Positions 8,089-16,601 of a stretch of 36,888 bases of DNA are shown one piece after another; within the stretch, counting starts at the first letter, position 1; the number at the start of each line of letters is the position of its first letter. A model generated the notes under the pieces. That model saw only the letters and a program-made list of their open reading frames with translations. It was not told where the DNA came from and did not search any database. This DNA is from Flavipsychrobacter sp. (GTDB lineage: Bacteria > Bacteroidota > Bacteroidia > Chitinophagales > Chitinophagaceae). The DNA lies in the NCBI GenBank assembly GCA_031292525.1, contig JARLGY010000003.1, forward strand, positions 1 through 36,888, written 5' to 3'. The position numbers were made by a program, and so were the translations under genes.

Positions 8089-9123
8089 CTATAATGCTGC
8101 CTTTGCTTTGTCGGCAGCAGCGTTAACGGCAGCTTCCGGGCCATGCTTTTCCATAACTTTAGCTACAACTTCGGCTATATTATCAGGATAGTTTACGGCC
8201 ACGCGGCTGTCATTTATGAGCCACCATTTTATTTGCTCATAATACTTGCGGCCTAAGTGCTTTATCACTGGTACACCCATTTCTTTCACGGCTTCTGCAT
8301 TGCAGTGCTGCTCATACTGTCCATCCATGGGGATTACCATGAGCTTCTTGCCCAGGTACATGGCCTCTGCAGGGCCTTCAAAACCAGCCCCACACAATAC
8401 TCCGGTACAAGTTTCCAGGCTTTTTATAAATGCATCGTTTTCGATAGGTACCACATGCACATTGCCGGTGGTAAATGGCGATTTGTTATGTTTGGAAAAC
8501 ACATGCCAGGTTACTTTATCGAAATGAGAGAGGTGCTTCAGCAATGTTTCGTCATCGTAAGAAGGCAAGTAAACTGTGTAGTGGCCTTTATCTACCGGGT
8601 TGAGCGCACGTATTTCCCTACGTATAACAGGAGTGAAAATATTCTTTGCGTATGTTCTGAAATGGAAACCGTATGCAGCCGTGACTGGAGCATAGTACCT
8701 GAGCACCCATGTTCCTATTGGATCCTTAAAATCAGGCTTAGGCGATTTGGGATTTATAACGGCGCACTGATGGCTGAGCGATATGCAAGGCACTTTCCTT
8801 TTTTTGCAGGCCCATGCCGAAACCGGTTCAAAGTCATTGATGACAAGATCATATTGTTTTACATCAAGGCTCTTTATATCGCGCCTTAGCTGGCCAATAT
8901 TTGTTCTTCTGAACGTATCCAGGATGCTCACCCCACCTTTGCTGCCAAAAATGAAGCTCATGCCGTAAAATTTGTATTTAACCGGAAAGTCGGCTACCAC
9001 ATCGGCTTGTATGCCACTCACCAGTACATCTACAGTACCATATTTTAAAAGCGCCGGATAAACATCGCGGGCACGACTTAGATGGCCATTGCCTGTGCCT
9101 TGAATTGCGTATAATATTCTCAC
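8089..9123 (-). CDS. Glycosyltransferase, GT28/MurG-like (GT-B fold)
   Basis: The protein has 344 residues. The N-terminus MRILYAIQGTGNGHLSRA is the glycine-rich loop and conserved histidine of MurG/GT28-type enzymes. The C-terminal donor-binding half has GVLCGAGFEGPAEAMYLGKKLMVIPMDGQYEQHCNA (about 240-280), the G-x-E-x-x-x-A pattern that binds a nucleotide sugar, as in bacterial diacylglycerol glycosyltransferases. There is no signal peptide or long membrane helix, so it probably acts at the inner face of the membrane. It is the second gene of a pair: the LpxH-like phosphoesterase ends 20 bp upstream on the same strand. That context suggests lipid or envelope glycan metabolism, which is inference. 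The acceptor is unknown. Confidence 0.78.
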   Translation of the reverse strand: MRILYAIQGTGNGHLSRARDVYPALLKYGTVDVLVSGIQADVVADFPVKYKFYGMSFIFGSKGGVSILDTFRRTNIGQLRRDIKSLDVKQYDLVINDFEPVSAWACKKRKVPCISLSHQCAVINPKSPKPDFKDPIGTWVLRYYAPVTAAYGFHFRTYAKNIFTPVIRREIRALNPVDKGHYTVYLPSYDDETLLKHLSHFDKVTWHVFSKHNKSPFTTGNVHVVPIENDAFIKSLETCTGVLCGAGFEGPAEAMYLGKKLMVIPMDGQYEQHCNAEAVKEMGVPVIKHLGRKYYEQIKWWLINDSRVAVNYPDNIAEVVAKVMEKHGPEAAVNAAADKAKAAL

Positions 9124-9143
9124 GTTGTGTTGCTCCTTTTATA

Positions 9144-10031
9144 TTACAATAACTCCAAAGAACCTGTATTTTCTACATCATCGGGTATAGTACCCGGTTT
9201 CATATTCAATTCCTGCATCAGCCCTGCCATAAGTGTACGCGCGTTCTCTTTCTGTTTCTTCTTGTCAATGTCTATGGCCTGTGCGATGGGGTCGTTGTTA
9301 TAGTTATAAATGCTCCACTTGTTATCATTATACTCTAGCGCTGTAAGGTTTTCTATCCAGTCGCCGGAATTCATATATATTACTTTACCCTTTTCTGTTT
9401 CAACCGTTTTTATTTCAGGCTGGTGTATATGGCCGCATATAACATATTGATAATTGTTTTCAATAGCGATATCGCATACTGTGCCTTCAAAATCATTAAT
9501 GAACTTCACCGCCCCTTTCACGCTATTCTTCACTTTCTTCGAAAGTGATATCTTACCGCGGCCCATTTTTTCTGATATGAAATTAACAAATTTATTTATT
9601 AAAATTAATGTATCATATCCTACTGCGCCCAATTTTGCCAGCCATTTGCTGTTTTGCATTACCACATCGAATACATCTCCATGAAATATCCAGACGTTAT
9701 TATTGTCAATTTTCAGGGAGAGTTTGTTGGTGATCTTCAAACTTCCTAATTGGAAATCTTTAAAACGACGCAGCATTTCATCGTGATTGCCAGGGATATA
9801 ATAAACCGGAACATCTTTGGCAATGAGGCTGGTTAGTTGTTTAATCACCATCATATGTGGTGCCGGCCAGTAGCGTTTTGAGAATTGCCAGATATCTATG
9901 ATGTCGCCGTTAAGGATCACAGATTTGGGTTTTATACTTTTCAGGTACTTTACCAGTTCAGTTGCGTGGCAGCCATAAGTTCCTAGATGAATGTCTGAAA
10001 GCACCACAATATCCACTTCTCTCTTTGCCAT
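9144..10031 (-). CDS. LpxH-like metallophosphoesterase
   Basis: The start at 10031 (MAKREVDIVVLSDIHLG) gives 295 residues. The calcineurin-like metal motifs are all present: D13-x-H15 (SDIHLG), GD43 (LNGDIID), GNHDE (81-85), H117 in FHGD, and GHIH (CGHIHQPE). The order and insert (QFSKRYWPAPHMMVIKQL) match the UDP-2,3-diacylglucosamine diphosphatase family, the lipid A step that LpxH performs. Bacteroidota often carry LpxH-like paralogues, so lipid A synthesis is likely but not certain. The last 40 residues (DKKKQKENARTLMAG...) are a charged helical tail beyond the core. A frame back to 10082 adds 17 residues ahead of the usual start and is less likely. It is first in an operon with the GT28-like gene, 20 bp downstream. 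Confidence 0.78.
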   Translation of the reverse strand: MAKREVDIVVLSDIHLGTYGCHATELVKYLKSIKPKSVILNGDIIDIWQFSKRYWPAPHMMVIKQLTSLIAKDVPVYYIPGNHDEMLRRFKDFQLGSLKITNKLSLKIDNNNVWIFHGDVFDVVMQNSKWLAKLGAVGYDTLILINKFVNFISEKMGRGKISLSKKVKNSVKGAVKFINDFEGTVCDIAIENNYQYVICGHIHQPEIKTVETEKGKVIYMNSGDWIENLTALEYNDNKWSIYNYNNDPIAQAIDIDKKKQKENARTLMAGLMQELNMKPGTIPDDVENTGSLELL

Positions 10032-10167
10032 ATATTTGGATTGCTGCACTGCGAGGCAGTATCGTTTTACAAAACAATACAATTTGTATTACCAAAAGTG
10101 AAAGGTTAGATTAAGTTTGTATTAAATAGCTGATGCATGTGTAGGTGACAACACGATTTCAGAGCAT

Positions 10168-10201
10168 AAAAAAAGGCACTGCGTAAATGTTACGCAATGC
10201 C
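10168..10201 (-). terminator. Intrinsic terminator of the homocysteine methyltransferase gene
   Basis: A 12-bp stem (10175-10186 with 10190-10201, one mismatch) closes a 3-nt loop. It is followed on the minus strand by seven T residues (10168-10174), and lies 21 bp past the stop of the minus-strand gene. Confidence 0.9.
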
Positions 10202-10222
10202 CCGTTTATTGTTTATCTATTG

Positions 10223-11248
10223 TTATACAGTTGCCATTTCGGGCAACTTACGTTTTTCATATTTCTTCATGGTATTGGCAATGGCTTTTATATGTGCAGG
10301 GGTAGTACCGCAGCAACCCCCTACCATGTTTACCCATCCCTCGCGGGCAAACTCACCAACTATTGCAGCCATTTCTTCAGGGGTTTCATCATATTCGCCC
10401 ATAGCATTGGGCAGACCGGCGTTGGGGTAGCTGCTTACATAGCAGGCGGATATTTGTGATAACTCCTCGATATGCGGGCGCATTTCTTTAGCACCAAGTG
10501 CGCAGTTCAGGCCAATGCTTATTGGGTCTGCGTGCATTACTGATACATAGAACGCCTCCAGTGTTTGCCCACTTAGTGTACGGCCAGATGCATCGGTAAT
10601 TGTCCCCGATATCATTACAGGCAGCTTTTCCTTTTTGGTATCAGCAAAGTACTTGTTGATGGCGTATATGGCAGCTTTGGCATTAAGGGTATCAAATATG
10701 GTTTCTACTAACAGCACGTCAACACCACCATCAACCAGACCTGATATCTGTTCTGTATATGCATCGGCTACTTCATCGAATGTTACTGCGCGATAACCAG
10801 GATTGTTGACATCGGGTGAGAGGCTCAATGTTTTGTTCATAGGGCCTATAGCACCAGCAACAAAACGATCGGCAGCGCTTGTATTGTGCTCTGCAGCAAA
10901 TTCTGCAATAGCTTCTTTTGCTATGCGTGCGGCAGCTACGTTTATTTCGTGCGCCAGGGATTGCATATCATAATCGGCCAGGGAAATAACCTGTGAGTTG
11001 AAGGTATTGGTTTCAAGTATATTGGCACCAGCTTCCAGGTATTCTTTATGTATGGCTTTTATAATGTCGGGGCGGGTAAGGCATAATAAATCGTTATTAC
11101 CTTTTACATCGGTGTGCCAATTCTTAAATCGCTCACCACGGTAATCTTCTTCCTCCAGCTTGTAGCGCTGTATCATTGTGCCCATAGCACCGTCTATGAT
11201 CAGTATGCGTTGCTCGAGCAACTCACGCAAATGTTTTTCTGCACTCAT
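10223..11248 (-). CDS. Homocysteine S-methyltransferase domain protein (stand-alone N-terminal module of MetH)
   Basis: The 341 residues correspond to only the first domain of cobalamin-dependent methionine synthase. The barrel starts with [13 protein letters not shown]; zinc ligands are C249 (GLNCALG) and C312-C313 (GGCCGTTP), the same pattern as the three MetH cysteines that bind zinc and activate homocysteine. ETNTFNSQ and [14 protein letters not shown] match MetH more closely than betaine or S-methylmethionine transferases. The folate, cobalamin and reactivation domains are missing and are not next door: a strong terminator follows 21 bp after the stop. Split MetH systems exist in Bacteroidota, so the other half probably lies elsewhere; alternatively it uses another methyl donor. 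The ATG at 11248 has TAACTTTA just upstream. Confidence 0.85.
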   Translation of the reverse strand: MSAEKHLRELLEQRILIIDGAMGTMIQRYKLEEEDYRGERFKNWHTDVKGNNDLLCLTRPDIIKAIHKEYLEAGANILETNTFNSQVISLADYDMQSLAHEINVAAARIAKEAIAEFAAEHNTSAADRFVAGAIGPMNKTLSLSPDVNNPGYRAVTFDEVADAYTEQISGLVDGGVDVLLVETIFDTLNAKAAIYAINKYFADTKKEKLPVMISGTITDASGRTLSGQTLEAFYVSVMHADPISIGLNCALGAKEMRPHIEELSQISACYVSSYPNAGLPNAMGEYDETPEEMAAIVGEFAREGWVNMVGGCCGTTPAHIKAIANTMKKYEKRKLPEMATV

Positions 11249-11252
11249 ATTG

Positions 11253-11260
11253 TAAAGTTA
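11253..11260 (-). promoter_or_regulatory. TAACTTTA, near-consensus -7 element of the homocysteine methyltransferase gene
   Basis: Seven of eight positions match TAnnTTTG. It ends 4 bp before the ATG at 11248, which implies a very short or absent 5' leader. Confidence 0.35.
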
Positions 11261-11336
11261 CAGAATAGTACATTCAATATTAAAATTGAAAACTGCTATA
11301 GCTGCATGTAAATTATGATGGTGTTATAGACCGGCA

Positions 11337-11627
11337 CTATCCTTTCTGCAGTACCAGGTTTTCGTACTCCTTATGCTGTTTTATGTACTGCTCTACAAAA
11401 GCGCAATAAACAATCACTTTTAAATGGTGACTTGCTGCATGCTCTAATGCTGCTTTGGCCAGTGCATTACCAGCACCTTTGCCCCGTTCTTCTTTGGGTA
11501 CCAACGTGCGCATAAGTACCATACTACCTTTCAGCCACCTATATTCCAGTATAGCTTTCTCGCCGCTGGCAAACTCTATTTCAAACAGAGACTGCCTTTT
11601 GTTGTTTACTACTGTATAACCACTCAT
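11337..11627 (-). CDS. Small GNAT-like N-acetyltransferase (YidJ/NATD1 type)
   Basis: The ATG at 11627 gives 96 residues. The core VPKEERGKGAGNALAKAALEHA is the acetyl-CoA-binding motif A (R-G-x-G-x-G/A), and the following VIVYCAFVEQYIKQHKEY matches the short GNAT subfamily in which a Cys and a Tyr lie near the active site. It is about half the length of ordinary GNATs, which is normal for this class. The acceptor is unknown. A frame back to 11636 starts with TTG inside the promoter element, so the ATG is preferred. The gene sits between yceI and the methyltransferase, all on the minus strand, but the yceI terminator separates it from yceI. Confidence 0.72.
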   Translation of the reverse strand: MSGYTVVNNKRQSLFEIEFASGEKAILEYRWLKGSMVLMRTLVPKEERGKGAGNALAKAALEHAASHHLKVIVYCAFVEQYIKQHKEYENLVLQKG

Positions 11628-11633
11628 ACGTTG

Positions 11634-11641
11634 CAAAGATA
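11634..11641 (-). promoter_or_regulatory. TATCTTTG, -7 element of the small acetyltransferase gene
   Basis: This is an exact TAnnTTTG match 6 bp before the ATG at 11627, just downstream of the yceI terminator. It again implies a nearly leaderless message. Confidence 0.5.
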
Positions 11642-11650
11642 CCTGTTCAT

Positions 11651-11690
11651 AAAAAATAAAAGCGGAACTGCAAAAATGCAGCCCCGCTTA
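11651..11690 (-). terminator. Intrinsic terminator of yceI
   Basis: On the minus strand AAGCGG...CTGCA pairs with TGCAG...CCGCTT (outer 6 bp and inner 5 bp around a 2-nt internal mismatch, 4-nt loop). It is followed by TTATTTTTTA. It lies 21 bp after the yceI stop. Confidence 0.85.
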
Positions 11691-11711
11691 AACCAATACA
11701 AGATAGATGAA

Positions 11712-12347
11712 TTAAGATTTTGCCTGTGCAAACTCAAGGTTAAGAACGATGCTTACTTCGTCGCCTACCATTGCTCCACCAGCTTCAGTCAGCTTGTTCC
11801 ATTTAAGACCAAAAGCTTCACGGCTTATTTTAGTACTTGCCTTGAAACCGGCTTTAGTGTTGCCATAAGGATCTTTAGCTGCACCACCATATAATACAGC
11901 AAACTTAGTTTTCTTAGTTACGTCGCGGATAGTAAGATTACCTTCCAGTGAATAGATATTGCCTTTCACTTTCTTGAAAGAAGTGCTGGTAAAAGTCATT
12001 GAAGGATATTTTTCCGCATTGAAGAAATCATCGCTCTTCAGGTGCTTGTCGCGCATATCGTTATCTGTGTTTACGCTGGTTACATCTACAGTAAAATTTA
12101 CAGTAGCGTTGTTGAAATCAGCAGTAGGAGAAACGATGGTACCGTTGAATACTTTGAAAGAACCGTCTACTTCTGACACTGTCATGTGGCTTACAGAGAA
12201 CTTAACACCTGAATGCGCAGGATCTACGTTCCACTTGCCGGGAGTTAATACTAACGCGTTTGACGCTGTTTTTTTAGCAGGCGCCTGAGCATTTGCAACC
12301 AGGCCCAGGCCTAGTACCATTGCTGAAAGAATAAATAACTTCTTCAT
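11712..12347 (-). CDS. YceI-family periplasmic protein
   Basis: The ATG at 12347 gives 211 residues with a clean signal peptide (MKKLFILSAMVLGLGLVANAQ, cut after ANA or NAQ). The mature part is the YceI lipocalin-like barrel: WNVDPAHSGVKFSVSHMTVSEVDGSF, then DMRDKHLKSDDFFNAEKYPSMTFTST, LEGNLTIRDVTKKTKF, and the terminal GDEVSIVLNLEF. YceI proteins bind polyisoprenoids or other long lipids in the periplasm and are often induced by stress; the exact ligand here is unknown. The frame extends to 12383, but that extension includes the promoter. A perfect 16-bp palindrome overlaps the -7 element, and a strong terminator follows, so it is a monocistronic, probably regulated gene. Confidence 0.9.
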   Translation of the reverse strand: MKKLFILSAMVLGLGLVANAQAPAKKTASNALVLTPGKWNVDPAHSGVKFSVSHMTVSEVDGSFKVFNGTIVSPTADFNNATVNFTVDVTSVNTDNDMRDKHLKSDDFFNAEKYPSMTFTSTSFKKVKGNIYSLEGNLTIRDVTKKTKFAVLYGGAAKDPYGNTKAGFKASTKISREAFGLKWNKLTEAGGAMVGDEVSIVLNLEFAQAKS

Positions 12348-12368
12348 ATTTTTTGTTGGTTTGAATAG

Positions 12369-12387
12369 CAAATGTATGTACATACAT
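12369..12387 (-). promoter_or_regulatory. yceI promoter: TACATTTG -7 element overlapped by a 16-bp palindrome
   Basis: TACATTTG (12369-12376, minus strand) is an exact -7 match, 21 bp before the ATG. ATGTATGTACATACAT at 12372-12387 is a perfect palindrome covering part of the -7 element and the spacer, exactly where a dimeric repressor would block RNA polymerase. A TTC stands near the expected TTG at -33. Confidence 0.6.
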
Positions 12388-12452
12388 CTATATTCTGAAT
12401 TAATTTCTTTTATAGGTATATAGGTAAGAGGCTGAGTGACCGTTTTTAGGTG

Positions 12453-13208
12453 TTATTTATGGCCATAGGTAATCTTTAAAAGTATATCGTCTATGGTGTC
12501 TGTGCCACTAATGTCTATACGAGGTAACTTGTACTTATCCTTTATAGGAAGCGTGCAAATGGCGTTGCCGGTTTTAAAGGCAAACCGAATATTTTGACGT
12601 GTGAAACTAAGCCGTAGTTTTTCGGACTGTTTTTTTTCTATAGGGTCGCTGCCATAGGGGTATGCAATTACTTTGTCGTAAGCAAGGCTGCTATTGTTGA
12701 ATAGAGTTATTGCTTTGCCTAATAATAGATCTATCTCTTTGCTGGGGTACCAGCTAAAGTTTTCGTGTTTGTAACCATGCATTGCAATCTGCATTACTGT
12801 GTGGTCTATTGTTTTCAAGTCGTGTATATCCATTAGTTCATGCATGGGTATATTTTCGGCCGATGAAAAAGTGCTGTCGAGGGTGCCAGCAATAATAAAT
12901 ATGGTAGCACACCAACCTAATTGCTGCAATAGAGGATAGACATAAGTAAGGTTGTTTTTATACCCATCATCGAAAGTGATGAGAATAGAATTAGGCGGGC
13001 ATTCTATTTCACCATCTATTATTGCTGCAAACTCTGACAACGAAAGAGGATTATACCCTATGTTACGGAGGTAGCGCCATTGTTCTTCCAGTTTTTCGGG
13101 GGTAATAGTGAGCGTGTTGATAACACCCGGCCACACCTTATGGTACACCAGTACAGGGATACCTTTGGGTGGAGGCAATAATTTTTTTAAATACGATACT
13201 AACCTCAT
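12453..13208 (-). CDS. Polysaccharide deacetylase (NodB/CE4 fold)
   Basis: The protein has 251 residues. PVLVYHKV (18-25) begins the NodB domain; TFDDGY (78-83) gives the catalytic base and metal aspartates D80-D81, H144 and H148 (MHGYKHENF) complete the zinc triad, and AYPYG (182-186) is the fourth motif. There is no clear signal peptide, though the N-terminal MRLVSYLKKLLPPPKG is basic and amphipathic and could bind the membrane. Such proteins remove N- or O-acetyl groups from cell-wall or exported glycans. Neighbours are unrelated (yceI downstream on the same strand, MDR oxidoreductase upstream), so the substrate cannot be inferred. Confidence 0.85.
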   Translation of the reverse strand: MRLVSYLKKLLPPPKGIPVLVYHKVWPGVINTLTITPEKLEEQWRYLRNIGYNPLSLSEFAAIIDGEIECPPNSILITFDDGYKNNLTYVYPLLQQLGWCATIFIIAGTLDSTFSSAENIPMHELMDIHDLKTIDHTVMQIAMHGYKHENFSWYPSKEIDLLLGKAITLFNNSSLAYDKVIAYPYGSDPIEKKQSEKLRLSFTRQNIRFAFKTGNAICTLPIKDKYKLPRIDISGTDTIDDILLKITYGHK

Positions 13209-13339
13209 TAACAGATGTGATTCGACATAGTAACGAATGCGCTACAATATGTTTAGAACCATGAATTTAAAGATGGTATATTTTACAACAATATACAAGT
13301 AAATGTTTGTTGGTACCCAGGATTAACGTGCGGTGAGCG

Positions 13340-14275
13340 TTACATCAGCAATATTATTTTACCGGCTGCACGCCCTTTTTCGCTCAGGTCGTGTGCGGCC
13401 CTGGCTTCTGAAAGTGGAAATTCTTTTTCAACGATCACCTTTAGCTTGCCCTGATCTGCAAGAGCAGCGATTTGCTGCAAGCGAGCGCCATTTGAATCGA
13501 CCATGAAACTTTTGGAGGTGATGCCATATTCGGCAGCAGCCTTCTCATCGGCACCAACGGTAGAGACCAATGTGCCACCTTTCTTTATTATGCCCCATGA
13601 TCTCTTTTGTGTGTCGCCACCAATGGTATCAAAAACAAGATCAATGTCTTTCAGTTTTTTACTAAAATCTTCGGCCTGGTAGTCTATTACCTCATCGGCG
13701 CCCAAGGATAACACCAGGTCTTTATTTTTGGCTGATGTGGTAGTGATGACATGTGCACCCATATGATGGGCAAACTGTAAGGCAAACGTGCCCACGCCAC
13801 CAGAGCCGCCATGTATGAGTACTGACTGATCTCTGCGCAGCTTGCCTTGCTCGAAAAGACCGGCCCAGGCCGTTTGCCCTGCAAGCGGTATGCCGGCCAA
13901 ATGCGGCAGGGAAATATTTGCAGGTGCGGCAGTAATTTCTGATGCGCGAACTGCTATATATTCTGCATAGCCCCCGTTGCGCGAAGAGTTGGGGCGGGTA
14001 AATACTTTATCGCCGGGGTTGTAGTGGGATACCAATGAGCCTATGGCTGCTATGGTACCTGATACATCCCAGCCCAATATGAATGGAAATGTTATGGGCA
14101 TCCTTTCTTTACCATGACCCTGGCGCACCTTCCAGTCGATAGGATTGATGGCGCAGGCTGTAATTTTTATCAATACTTCGTCAGGACCTATTTGTGGCAA
14201 AGGGGCATCTTCATAAACCAGGACACTGCTATCGCCATAACCATGTATCCGAACTGCTTTCATTGTATTGGGCAT
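13340..14275 (-). CDS. NADP-dependent MDR oxidoreductase (zinc-free, quinone-oxidoreductase-like)
   Basis: The start at 14275 (MPNTMKAVRIHGYG) gives 311 residues; the next ATG (14263, MKAVRIHG) is equally possible. This is a medium-chain dehydrogenase/reductase: ACAINPIDWKVRQG is the catalytic-domain motif, and the Rossmann loop is HGGSGGVGTFALQFA, with GADEVIDY following as in zeta-crystallin-like quinone oxidoreductases. The structural and catalytic zinc ligands of alcohol dehydrogenases are absent. It probably reduces quinones or enones with NADPH. TAATTTTG at 14303-14310 provides a promoter and excludes the longer frame to 14305. A decayed gene-tail repeat lies just upstream. Confidence 0.85.
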   Translation of the reverse strand: MPNTMKAVRIHGYGDSSVLVYEDAPLPQIGPDEVLIKITACAINPIDWKVRQGHGKERMPITFPFILGWDVSGTIAAIGSLVSHYNPGDKVFTRPNSSRNGGYAEYIAVRASEITAAPANISLPHLAGIPLAGQTAWAGLFEQGKLRRDQSVLIHGGSGGVGTFALQFAHHMGAHVITTTSAKNKDLVLSLGADEVIDYQAEDFSKKLKDIDLVFDTIGGDTQKRSWGIIKKGGTLVSTVGADEKAAAEYGITSKSFMVDSNGARLQQIAALADQGKLKVIVEKEFPLSEARAAHDLSEKGRAAGKIILLM

Positions 14276-14302
14276 TGGGGTAACCGTTTTACATATGAGT
14301 AA

Positions 14303-14310
14303 CAAAATTA
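14303..14310 (-). promoter_or_regulatory. TAATTTTG, -7 element of the MDR oxidoreductase gene
   Basis: This is an exact TAnnTTTG match 27 bp before the ATG at 14275. The candidate upstream start codon at 14305 overlaps it and can be discarded. Confidence 0.5.
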
Positions 14311-14357
14311 TGCCGAGTTATATATGTAGGAACGATTAGCGGCTAGGGAACGGTTAC

Positions 14358-14485
14358 AGTCAGCTACTTATTTAACCATAAACATCGGTTTTTAAATTGC
14401 AGGAAACCGGCAGCATTAAGTTAAACAGACACAGGTAACCTTCGGAATATCCGTGCCAAAGCAAGGTATACAGACTAAAATAAAC
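14358..14485 (-). repeat. Decayed gene-tail repeat, copy A
   Basis: This stretch aligns with 16425-16560 along most of its length (for example ACCGGCAGC, CTTCGGAA, ATCC, TGCCA, AAATAAA in the same order and direction). On the minus strand copy B reads as the end of a protein, and copy A keeps only traces in one frame (TDIPK for MDVPK), with frameshifts. The two copies enclose the AraC and aldo-keto reductase genes. Confidence 0.65.
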
Positions 14486-14491
14486 ATCATG

Positions 14492-15388
14492 TCAATTCCG
14501 TCCCCTATATTCATTAGGGGATTGTCCCACCTTTTGCTTAAATAAACGCGTAAAATGCTGAGGATATTTAAACCCTAGTTCGGAGGCAATTTGGCTAACT
14601 GATTTGTTTTGGTCGAATACCTTCTCCTTTGCCACATCAATAACTTTATTTTGAATAAACTCCTGCGCCGAAATACCCGTTTCTTTCTTTACCAAGTCTC
14701 CGAAATAATTTGCTGATAAATGCAGTTCACCGGCACAGTATGCTACCGATGGCAAACCATTTTCCTGCGGAAGTGCTGACAGAAAATACTCATTCAGCAA
14801 ATTTTCAAGACGTTCCAACATACCTTTATGTACAGTGTCGCGTGTGATAAATTGACGGTCATAAAACCGAACGCAATAACCTAAAAACAACTCAATATTA
14901 GATACGATGAGTTGCTTGCTGTGTTTATCAATAGCGTGCTCCAGCTCATACTGGATCTTTGAAAAACAATCCAACACGATTTTTCTCTCACGTTCTGACA
15001 CATGAAGCGCCTCCTTTGATTGGTAATTAAAGAATGTATAATCGTGCATATGCTTACCCAGCGATGTGCCGTGTATTAAATCTGCATGGAAAATAAGCAC
15101 ATGACCTTTGGGTTGATATAGCTCGCCACTATTTTCCACCGTTAACGTTTGACCTGGCGAAATAAACACCAATGTCCCTTCCTGGTAGTCGTAGGTATGT
15201 TTGCCATAGCGCAGATCCCCACACTTCACGTCTTTCAAAAAGACGGCATAAAAACCATAGTACATGCTTGCCGCCCTTCTCGGTGCCGCTTTCGAAATGT
15301 CGACAACACTTACAAGCGGGTGCAAGGTTTCGTTGCTGTTAAAAGCATTATAATCTGTTATAGTCTCAAATCTTACCAGATTTTCCAT
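14492..15388 (-). CDS. AraC-family transcriptional regulator
   Basis: The protein has 298 residues. The N-terminal part (1-180) is a cupin-like sensor domain of the AraC type (GTLVFISPGQTLTVEN, GHVLIFHADLIHGT). The C-terminal part (about 200-298) has two helix-turn-helix motifs: LPSVAYCAGELHLSANYFGDLVKKETG and KSVSQIASELGFKYPQHFTRLFKQKVGQSPNEYR, the latter with the family signature. It is divergent from the aldo-keto reductase gene across 149 bp, the classic layout for a regulator acting on its neighbour. The ligand is unknown. AraC/aldo-keto reductase pairs of this kind are frequent in Bacteroidota accessory regions. The pair lies between two copies of a decayed gene tail. Confidence 0.88.
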   Translation of the reverse strand: MENLVRFETITDYNAFNSNETLHPLVSVVDISKAAPRRAASMYYGFYAVFLKDVKCGDLRYGKHTYDYQEGTLVFISPGQTLTVENSGELYQPKGHVLIFHADLIHGTSLGKHMHDYTFFNYQSKEALHVSERERKIVLDCFSKIQYELEHAIDKHSKQLIVSNIELFLGYCVRFYDRQFITRDTVHKGMLERLENLLNEYFLSALPQENGLPSVAYCAGELHLSANYFGDLVKKETGISAQEFIQNKVIDVAKEKVFDQNKSVSQIASELGFKYPQHFTRLFKQKVGQSPNEYRGRN

Positions 15389-15519
15389 TCGCTTGTTTGT
15401 CTTTTAAAATTAGCGCTTTATATAAGCATTCACTACTGCAGTTAAACCCTATCAGTAACATTGGTAGAAAAAACAGTAATCTATATACCATGCAGGCACG
15501 CAATTGTTGTGATCTTTGA

Positions 15520-16389
<870 letters not shown>

Positions 16390-16424
16390 TTGTGGATTAC
16401 AACAGTTGATGTCATTGATAAACT

Positions 16425-16560
16425 ATCAGTTACTTGTTTAACCCATAAGTATCAGTTTTTTCAAATTCGGGTTACAAACCGGCAGCTTTAAGTAGATACG
16501 GATAGTCCTTCGGAACATCCATGCCAGAAGGGGATACGCGGTTTGCCAAATAAATATCAA
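16425..16560 (-). repeat. Gene-tail repeat, copy B: orphan protein C-terminus
   Basis: On the minus strand one frame gives DIYLANRVSPSG followed by MDVPKDYPYLLKAAGL and a stop (TAA at 16472-16474), which reads like a real protein end, but no matching gene body lies upstream. The copy aligns with 14358-14485. I do not recognise the family. Together they look like remains of one duplicated gene split by the AraC/AKR pair. Confidence 0.6.
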
Positions 16561-16601
16561 GCAAGTTTATTGTTCTATATTGCACTGCTTTAAGCAGTAT
16601 T

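Noticed and set aside
8257-8889. 210-codon plus-strand frame opposite the glycosyltransferase
   Set aside because: It is antisense to a clearly recognised gene and has no domain signature.
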